Below are positions 57,060-64,000 of a stretch of DNA of 64,000 bases, piece after piece. This DNA is from Massospora cicadina. Lineage: Eukaryota > Entomophthoromycota > Entomophthoromycetes > Entomophthorales > Entomophthoraceae. Each line of letters opens with the position of its first letter. The first letter of the stretch is position 1. The notes under the pieces were generated by a model. The model was given only the letters and a program-made list of their open reading frames with translations. It was not told where the DNA came from and made no database searches. Made by a program: the position numbers and the translations under genes. Location: NCBI GenBank assembly GCA_022478985.1, contig JAKSZP010013332.1, positions 62,001 through 126,000 on the forward strand. Direction: 5' to 3'.

Positions 57060-58190
57060 TTGTCACTCCCACAATATGAAGGTGTAAAATGAAAAATTTT
57101 ATAAGAAATTAGGAGTAAATTGGTTGCCCTATCTCCAGCCATATGAGCGAGTGCCTGCCATTTTAGAGTCTCACACTCTCATGGGGCATGGTGGAGTATG
57201 CAAAACCTACAAGTGGATAAAAGAGTGGTACTATTGGGAGGGCATCATGGGAACCATAACTGAAGTCTTAATGCTTGACTGACTGTAAACGCCAATCCAT
57301 CTTCAATACCAGATATCAGTAGCAACCTATGACTCCTTAAAGCCTTTCCACACATAAAGTTTGGATGTGGTAGGTCCTCTCCCTCAGACCGCAGGTGGCA
57401 ATCGCTATATCTTAGTTGGTATTGACCATTTGACCAAATGGGTTGTAGCTGTAGCTCTCCCCGCTCAGACTGCTAAGGTCACGGCCACCTTCTTACAGCA
57501 TTATATCTTCACCTGGCATGGGTGCCTCCAGGTCCTCCCATGTGATAATTGAAAAAAATTACCTCCCAAGTGGTAAAGCCCCTTGCCACCTCCATGGGAG
57601 CACAACAACTATTCTTGGCCCCTTATAACCCATCCATAAATGGCGCTGTAGAAAGAGTTAATGAATCTCTGGATTCCATACTCCGGAAAAATGGCTACTT
57701 CTGACCCTCTCCACTGGGATATCTATTTGCCCAATGCACTCATGGCTTACCATATTAGCTACCATCACATCCTCAAAATTTCCCTTTTCATGTGTTATAT
57801 AGGCGAGAACCAGGGGTGCTAGCACTATTAGCCAAGGATATTTTCTCTGATAGGATTGATCTAAAACAGCCATGAAGAAGTTGGCCCAACCCATCATCCA
57901 ATTACAATCAGAGGCCATGACTAACTTAGCTAAGAATGTTATTAAAGAAGGCCAAGATGCAAATGAGCTCAGGGCCCCTCTTCCCTCATTTCAAGTATTT
58001 GACTTGGTATTCTATAACCATAACTGAATCACTCCAAGAAGTGAAAAGCTCAGTTATGTCTGGGAAGGGCCTTTCTCAGTCACAAACAAAAGAGGGGATG
58101 AGTATTCTATCAAATCCTTCTTCTTTAGACTCACCATTGACCGCATTCATGGCTGTTAACTTCAGCCCTATTTACCCCCAACATTCTTGA
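57060..58190 (+). pseudogene. Element B integrase
   Basis: The zinc-binding region carries ILESHTLMGHGGVCKTYKW at 57.16 kb. The core has LDVVGPLPQTAGGNRYILVG (first Asp), DHLTKWVVAVALPAQTAKVT, then HGCLQVLPCDN (second Asp) and NGAVERVNESLDS (Glu near 57651). The C-terminal part has FQVFDLVFYN and YVWEGPFSVTNKRGDEYSIK, then ends with FLKG before the polypurine tract. Stops occur at about 57280, 57358 and 57550. All three catalytic residues can still be placed. Confidence 0.88.
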
Positions 58191-58199
58191 AGGGGGTAA
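58189..58199 (+). other. Element B polypurine tract
   Basis: GAAGGGGGTAA directly before TGTCAGA of the 3' LTR. Confidence 0.85.
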
Positions 58200-58948
58200 T
58201 GTCAGACATTTGCCTCCTAGAATTCAGAAAAAGGATGTTGTGAGTAAAATTCAGTTGAATAAAGGCAATTTTGGGCATTTATGAGTCCCTGACAAGGATG
58301 AAATTGAATTTAATAATAATGTATTAGTCAGCCAAAAAAATTCTGGCCAAATCTTGGTAGAACCCTGTAAATTGGGTAACACAATTTTGATTCCTCTTCA
58401 GGCAAATAAATCAATAACCAATAGTTAATTTATCTGACCACAAAGTGAAATATGGGGCATTCATCGGACAATGCTTCCCCAACCATGCCCAGGTCTATTC
58501 CAACACCTATTCAGGGACCGCCCCCTTTTATAGATGTGGCAGGGGTCCCCCGAGGTGAAAAGATTTTCTCAGATGGGGATTGGTTGAAATACATCAAGTT
58601 GTTACCTCATGGGTACGTTTTGGCCAATAGTGATTCCCCATCCATCATTTCATCAAACAGATGCAAGTATGTCAAGCATTTATAGGCTATAACCGCATAT
58701 TACCAAATTTGGGATTTTCAAGCCATAAAAACGTTGAGCCTTGACGTTTTAAACAACTTTAGCAATTTATTGAGGGATACTCACTTTTACCCCCACGCAG
58801 CGCCTATTAAAAACTATAAATCTAAACGTTTTAATATTTTTATATTTTTATTATTTCCCTATCAGCGGCGAGAAAAGCCCCTAATTTATATTATTGGATT
58901 TAAGGCAGCAAGCACCAGTGAGCTGAATTCCAAGCCTAAAATCCAACA
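58200..58948 (+). repeat. Element B 3' LTR
   Basis: Partner of 46309-47054, followed by the exact duplication ATTGC. Confidence 0.95.
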
Positions 58949-60198
58949 ATTGCCAAAACTATTGCTTGTTGTACAATGTGCCAGGCACACAATCCCTAAT
59001 AAGACAATCACTTTCTGGATTGTAAATATTGGGTTTCTTTGCATACAATATCTAATGACATTATAGGCCTATTAATAATGATTACTTAATGAAGCAAAAC
59101 ATTAATGTGGCTAACATTCATATGACTTGTTGGGTAGAGATTCGCGCTTTGGCCAAAGTAGGTGATAGCAGTATTTTTTAAGTTTATAATGGAGCATTTA
59201 ATATACCAGCATTGTTTCCCTCAAAGTAATCTACCAGATGATAGAAGTAACTTCACTGCACACATCATGCCAAAACTGAACAAGTTAATGAGAATATGAA
59301 GGATACCAATGACACCTTAGCATCCAGAAATAAATCTAATAGCCAATTAAGGTAATTGGTACTCTAGCCACTACTTTGAAACAACTTGTTGCTGGAAAAC
59401 ATCCATTTGGGTAAAATTATATGATGACAACATTGTCACACAGTTTGAGCTTCTATTTGTCAATTACAAAATCTCCTTTTGATTTACTTTATAAATGTCT
59501 GTATTTTTTGATGCCAATTTTATATTCTGCTCTTGAACTGGCTCTTAGAATGACACCCTTACAGTATTAAAGAGTTTTATAAAAGTCTTAGTATGGTTAC
59601 ATTCTTCATCCTATGTCAATACTATTAAGTTGAAAATCAAAACATAAATATAAAGATAGAAAACTGAACATCTCTTTTGACTTATAAAAATTGGTAATAA
59701 AATTAGTTATTGTGACACCCACAGCTTTGGATGATTAAATAAGTTGTTAATCATTGGTTTAAACCATTTGAGGTCATAACTAGGCTGTCATTGATGCCTA
59801 TACCATTAAGAACTTCTAAAGTGGCCATAATTTGAATAGAAAGCTCACTAAATTTTTAAGAGCATAAGATAGCTATTATGATAAAAAGATCATATAAATG
59901 TATATATTAACAATATCCAAATGGTTTTTCGTTTTAAATTTGGCTATATGCCATTAATTTCTTCAGCGTTAAATGCCACCCATTTACTTTAAGGGATCTG
60001 CCATAAATTTCTCTAGCAATAAGTACCACCATTTTGCCTGCCTTATGGAGGAAGACGGTTGTACCAATGGTTTCCCTACCATATTAACAATGTTTATCTG
60101 GGACTCCAAGGGTGCCATGAATCCTAGTTTGATGCCTTACATAGGAGCTCAAATTAACAAGAAATATTGTGAGAAGATATTCTGGTTAGTCTGGGGGA
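58949..60198 (+). pseudogene. Element A integrase, remainder
   Basis: Starts IAKTIACCTMCQAHN, the CX2C half of the HHCC zinc site. EHLIYQHCFPSK near 59.19 kb matches LQHYIFTWHGCLQ in B. After 59.35 kb the sequence is AT-rich and unreadable; 59973-60377 holds a 134-codon frame with no integrase motif, crossing into the LTR. The last bases, CTGGGGGA at 60191-60198, are a likely polypurine tract. Confidence 0.65.
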
Positions 60199-60808
60199 TG
60201 TATTGGGAATTTAATCAGATTATGCTTTTTCAAATATGTTCCAAAATTAGTATTTTATATTGTGCATGGTTGCCAATTTATGTACATAGTTTTAATGTTT
60301 TTAGACTTTTATATGGGAAGTTTTGTAATAGCTTTAATTTTATAAAATCAAACAGTTATATCCAGTTTAATCAGTAAACTTGATTAAAGTATTGAGATTA
60401 GATGCCAATCAATTTTGATGTTAATAAATCTTGCAGAAACCATTGTCACACCTTATGAACCTTTTTATACCAAGTTTTGGCCAACATAATAACTGCTATA
60501 AGTTGATGTCTAGACTTTGTAGTTTTTAGCAACCTAGTCCAGAATTAATCAATAGGTGGGCATTCAATTGTCATGTGTTACCTATATATATTATCCAAAA
60601 ACCCCTTTATTAACACCTTAGTTTTCATACTAAACTTTACTAGTAGTTTTTATCTTATAGTTAGGTAATGGTGCTTAAAGTAAGTATAAGCAAGGTTACA
60701 CTTTTTTAACTGTCCCATTATGGCTCAGATCTCATTATTGTTGACAAACATTGAGGAATCTTTAATTTAAAAAAAAACTCACAAACAGGAAGTTTCCACT
60801 TTACAACA
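60199..60808 (+). repeat. Element A 3' LTR
   Basis: Partner of 36512-37134; TGTATTGGGAATTT to TTTACAACA. Confidence 0.87.
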
Positions 60809-61189
60809 CAGCCCTTCTTGCAAAAGAAGTTACTAGTGAAATTATTGGGGATCCTGAGAAAGCAATAAAAAGATTATCTTAACTAGTTATATAGTTACTT
60901 TCAGAAGCTATGACCAACCTTGTAAAGACCTTTGTTGAAGAGGGATAATCAGCAGTTGCAACCAGGCACCCTTTTCCCACCTTTTATGTCTCTGACCTAG
61001 TATTATACTATCAACCCCATTTTTCCCCACACAGTAGAAGACTAAACTCTATCTGTAAAGTCCCTTATGTTGCTACCTACAAGTTTGGTAATGTATATTA
61101 AGTCCCTACCCTTGTTATATCACCATTAACCAAGTACACAGTCAATTATTACATCACTTTTCATCTACTAACATCCCTAGAGGGAGTGA
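60809..61189 (+). pseudogene. Element C integrase, C-terminal part
   Basis: AQPFLQKKLLVKLLGI and LFPPFMSLT*YYTINPIFPH parallel the B integrase end (ALLAKDIFSDRID; LFPHFKYLTWYSITIT). SVKSLMLLPT matches the WEGPF region. A GAGGGAGTGA stretch before 61190 is the decayed polypurine tract. Confidence 0.7.
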
Positions 61190-61873
61190 CTTCAGATATC
61201 TAGATATCTTAAAAATGAGAAAAACAATGAGACGTTAACACCTCAGAAGAACCGTACTTCATTCTTACCTTAGGGGTCAGCCTCAAAAAGCCACTGAGAA
61301 TAATCAGAATTTATTTATATACAGTAACTAAAACATTTCAGCTACTCTACCTCAAAATCAGGCACCTTTGGGCCAAGAGAAAACATTCTAATCCACATTG
61401 AGAAGATTTATCTTCCAACTTAGTACTTTTGAATGGACAATCCTCAGAGAAAACATACATCCAATATGAATGAACCAGGGCCTAACATCATTTCAATTAA
61501 GAAGCTATTGTTTGGATAGTAGTCATATGAGTTGATCTATTGATCCTTACCTTTTTATACCTCTGATAATATCGCCCATTGAGTGTTGGACTAAAATATA
61601 AAAGGACACTCTCAATGACTTTTACAATTGCCTCTTTTCCATAGATAAAGGTTGATTGTTTAAAATAACATATAAAACCATGTGATCAAATAAATTATTT
61701 ATATTCTTACTAACATTTTTTGTCTTCTTTATTACCATAAGCTTTATTTAATAAGCTTAAAGCAATACTTTGTCCCAACAAATAAACAAAATACTGAAGG
61801 TATTATTAGTGCTCTTCCTGCATAGATTTCCGCATATCACCAATTGAGCACCCTTTAAAAGCAAAATCCCTAC
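61190..61873 (+). repeat. Element C 3' LTR
   Basis: Partner of 24025-24706. The start CTTCAGATATC is placed by comparison with GGGGGTAA|TGTCAGA in B. The end CCCTACA is placed by comparison with the 5' LTR. Confidence 0.75.
61597..61605 (+). promoter_or_regulatory. TATA-like box in element C 3' LTR
   Basis: TATAAAAGG, aligned with TATAAATAG at 24424-24432 in the 5' LTR. Confidence 0.45.
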
Positions 61874-64000
61874 ATCATTAATACCATAGGTTTGTCACCA
61901 TAGAATACAAGGAATTCAGTTTATCTTTATCACATTGTCCACAACAAGTAGAAAGAATCTGTTAGTATCCAAGAATACATAGCTAAAGTCACCTTCAAAT
62001 ACCTAAACAATAAAGTGTTTATCAAACATGGAGTACAAGAAGTTCTACTTTTTAGACATGGACAAACCTTTATTTCCATGTAAAAGGTAAGATGATGATT
62101 AGTGGTGTCAAACAACAATTCAAAATCCCCTATACACCCTCAACCATTGGAATCATCAAAATAGAGCCCATTGAAGTCTAGATGTTATTACTAATAAGTT
62201 TATCATAAACATGTTTCATATGAGAAATCTTTTTGCATCTTGCATTGTTTTCATATCACATTATATGCCACCAAGAAATACATATGTATCAATTCAAACA
62301 TTGTATAAGTGGTAATATTTCTTACCTTCCCTATTAGCCCTGATCATAGATGACAATCAAAAGTACTTGACTCTAGGAAGCTATCAGCAAGCAATAGTAG
62401 ATGGGCTAATAAAATTTAAAATTGAGGCACTTGTAATATCAAAAAATGAACTAAAGCAGAACAAAATTATAGCCAAATAAAACTTTACTACCTAAATGCA
62501 AAGAAGGCAGTTAATATTATTTACCACATGTGGATAATCAACTAAAAAAGCTTCAAGCTATGTGGTCATGGCCAGCCTTAATCCTGTAAAGGAGATGTAC
62601 AAAGTATACCATCAAGGATGAAATCACTAAGGTCATCTACAACTTTATATTGCATACATCTTTGATTATTTTATTGATCTGATATCAGGAGGAAAACATT
62701 GTGGAGTCATCTGCTGGTAGTTATATTAATTTCTCGCTTAGAGAAGTGTTCAAGGCCACAATCTAGAACTGCCTTAGAAAAGACCAAGACCCATGAGATC
62801 AACAATGGTCAATCTTCTAAAAGTATATTGAAAGTAATGATGAGGTGAACAACAATTTAACAATTCTGATGATGAAAAATTAATTTATAATAATTAATAC
62901 AGTACTGATAAATTGGACAAAAATATCAAAGAATATAATTTTAATATTTAAAACGATTGATCAACCATTGATAATCTAATAATGATAGGGTGAATTGTGA
63001 AAGTTTTTTTAGATGATCATTCAATTAAACCTGAAATACCTGTTGATTTGGCTATGATTTTGATTTATAAACCAAGATGGTTCACATGATGATTATACTT
63101 CAATGAAGGACATCTCTGTAACCCAAAATTGGATCTTCAAAATATCAAAACAGAACCTACAGATGGTCTGAATACATCAAGAGAATTAAGAGCACCAGTT
63201 AATGTCAAAAAGTGGCTATATACTAAGATTGACATATGAAAATAAGACATATTAAACTTTTTTGTGTTCCAATTCCTACCAGATACCTTGAACTCCTGAA
63301 AATAAACCTTCCAAATATTTTTTATATTATATATACTTATGGATACAAAAACCTAATAATTTTACTAGTTAGATACCATTACACAAAAAAATTGTTATAT
63401 GTTATTATATTTTGGATTATAAGAAGCAATTGTTTGATTTAAAGGGCTAGTCAAGGAAGTGCAAAAATAAACTAATAGGCTTTACTGAACACTACCAGGC
63501 TTGAGGATATTGCAAAAGTACTAAGCCAACTTTAGGAAGAAAACCTAGATCAGTTCCACTGTTACAAAAACATTGCATGTGCCTAGTGTCATAAAGCTTA
63601 CTGAAATAATTAAGTCTTCAATGACACTCAGGGTGAGTTACTACCCAGAGCAGTAGCCAGAAACTAATGATACAGCCATACACAAAGTTTTATATATTGT
63701 GAATAAAGATAACACTGACACCTTCCAGTTAATCCTGAATTGGAAAACAGCTGTAAAATTAGTATTGCAAATTCATTAATTCAATAATCGTTGGGTAAAG
63801 CAAAGCTTATTATTGTTATAAAACTAAGGTAAGGTAATTAAGAAAATGGAGCAACAGCAGGACCTGTTGTGGACTTCTTCAATATAATCTCACTATGTGG
63901 GGAATAAGTAAAAGGCGCACTAATTTCTGAAAAATCTTTGTAATTGTGTAACAATGGATTAACATACTAATCTGCTACCAATGTTAAATTTGGATCTGAC
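61874..64000. other. AT-rich sequence right of element C, no gene recognised
   Basis: 2.1 kb with stops in all frames and no motif that can be named with confidence. The largest frames (62118-61930 minus, 63236-63442 plus) look like chance openings. By context it is probably an even older transposon that hosted element C. Confidence 0.35.

Larger units (their letters stand above)
46309..58948 (+). mobile_element. Ty3/gypsy retrotransposon B, inserted in A integrase
   Basis: LTRs at 46309-47054 (746 bp) and 58200-58948 (749 bp); ends TGTTGGA / TGTCAGA and TCCAACA, the first being a perfect terminal inverted repeat. The 5 bp duplication ATTGC is exact (46304-46308 and 58949-58953). Inside: primer-binding site, gag, protease with DTG, RT with YLDD, RNase H, integrase and polypurine tract. 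A 6.1 kb LINE interrupts RT. It is the best preserved LTR element in the window, though several stops and frameshifts remain. Confidence 0.95.
36512..60808 (+). mobile_element. Ty3/gypsy retrotransposon A, inserted in C integrase
   Basis: LTRs at 36512-37134 (623 bp) and 60199-60808 (610 bp), both ending TTTACAACA; flanks CATCC (36507-36511) and CAGCC (60809-60813), a 5 bp duplication with one change. Inside on the plus strand: primer-binding site, gag, protease, dUTPase-like segment, RT, RNase H, integrase, a purine tract before the 3' LTR, and two large insertions (the LINE at 37705-42935 and element B at 46309-58948). Confidence 0.87.
24025..61873 (+). mobile_element. Ty3/gypsy retrotransposon C (outermost, oldest)
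   Basis: The LTRs at about 24025-24706 and 61190-61873 match through many islands (AGAGAAAAC, CTAACATCAT, ATAAATAGGACACTC.CATTGAG / ATAAAAGGACACTCTCAATGAC, CCATAAGCTTT). The primer-binding site is at 24709. Scattered between them on the plus strand are protease (30.8 kb), RT (31.9-32.6), RNase H (34.5-35.0) and integrase (35.0-36.5 and 60.8-61.2), in the right order once insertions are removed. Insertions are three ORF1-only elements, a D-type LTR and element A. The left LTR edge is approximate and no target duplication could be read. Confidence 0.82.

Noticed and set aside
59973..60377. 134-codon plus-strand frame
   Set aside because: It runs across the end of element A's interior into its 3' LTR, and the 5' LTR copy does not keep it open.
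1..64000. CRISPR arrays, rRNA or tRNA genes, bacterial operons
   Set aside because: No regularly spaced identical repeats, no recognisable structural RNA, and all coding remnants belong to eukaryotic retroelements. The sequences resembling a tRNA 3' end are primer-binding sites, without the rest of a tRNA.

Overview
This 64 kb window is eukaryotic and consists almost entirely of retrotransposons stacked inside one another. I see no cellular gene, no rRNA or tRNA gene and no CRISPR array. The coding remnants are Ty3/gypsy gag-pol modules (CCHC zinc knuckle, retropepsin, a dUTPase-like segment, reverse transcriptase, RNase H, integrase) and non-LTR (LINE) ORF1/ORF2 proteins of the L1-like type. 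Nearly every frame is broken by stops and frameshifts. This kind of nested, decayed stack suits a large repeat-bloated genome. A fungus is my best guess from the overall look, with low confidence; a plant or alga cannot be excluded from sequence alone.

Left half, mostly minus strand: 1-4.4 kb holds a decayed Gypsy fragment (D: RT piece, primer-binding site, LTR) and one arm of an inverted repeat (H). Gypsy element E spans 4377-23395, with ~0.9 kb LTRs. Its 3' LTR was split by Gypsy element F (4749-15492, ~480 bp LTRs). F's integrase gene was in turn split by G (6151-8422), a small element of two ~1 kb LTRs around a 192 bp non-coding centre, flanked by a perfect 5 bp duplication. F also carries the second H arm.

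Right half, mostly plus strand: Gypsy element C (about 24.03-61.87 kb) is the outermost and most decayed. It contains three minus-strand copies of an ORF1-only LINE-like element (25.1-26.9, 28.9-29.5 and 32.6-34.5 kb), a D-family LTR, and Gypsy element A (36512-60808). A contains the full-length LINE-1-like element (37705-42935) and Gypsy element B (46309-58948, perfect 5 bp duplication ATTGC). B contains a second LINE (50108-56186, minus) inserted eight codons after the YLDD motif of B's reverse transcriptase. The order of insertion is therefore C, then A, then B, then LINE2. The oldest layers are visibly more AT-rich and more broken than the youngest.

Two threads tie the stack together. First, all seven LTR elements with a readable leader use the same primer-binding site (TGGTGCTCACTAC or one- to two-base variants), so one priming tRNA serves the whole community, including the internal-less element G. 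Second, the ORF1-only elements share their last ~40 bases with the autonomous LINE at 37.7-42.9 kb and sit between their own 12-15 bp target duplications. They look like non-autonomous partners moved by that LINE's machinery, analogous to mammalian HAL1. This is the best candidate in the window for something undescribed.
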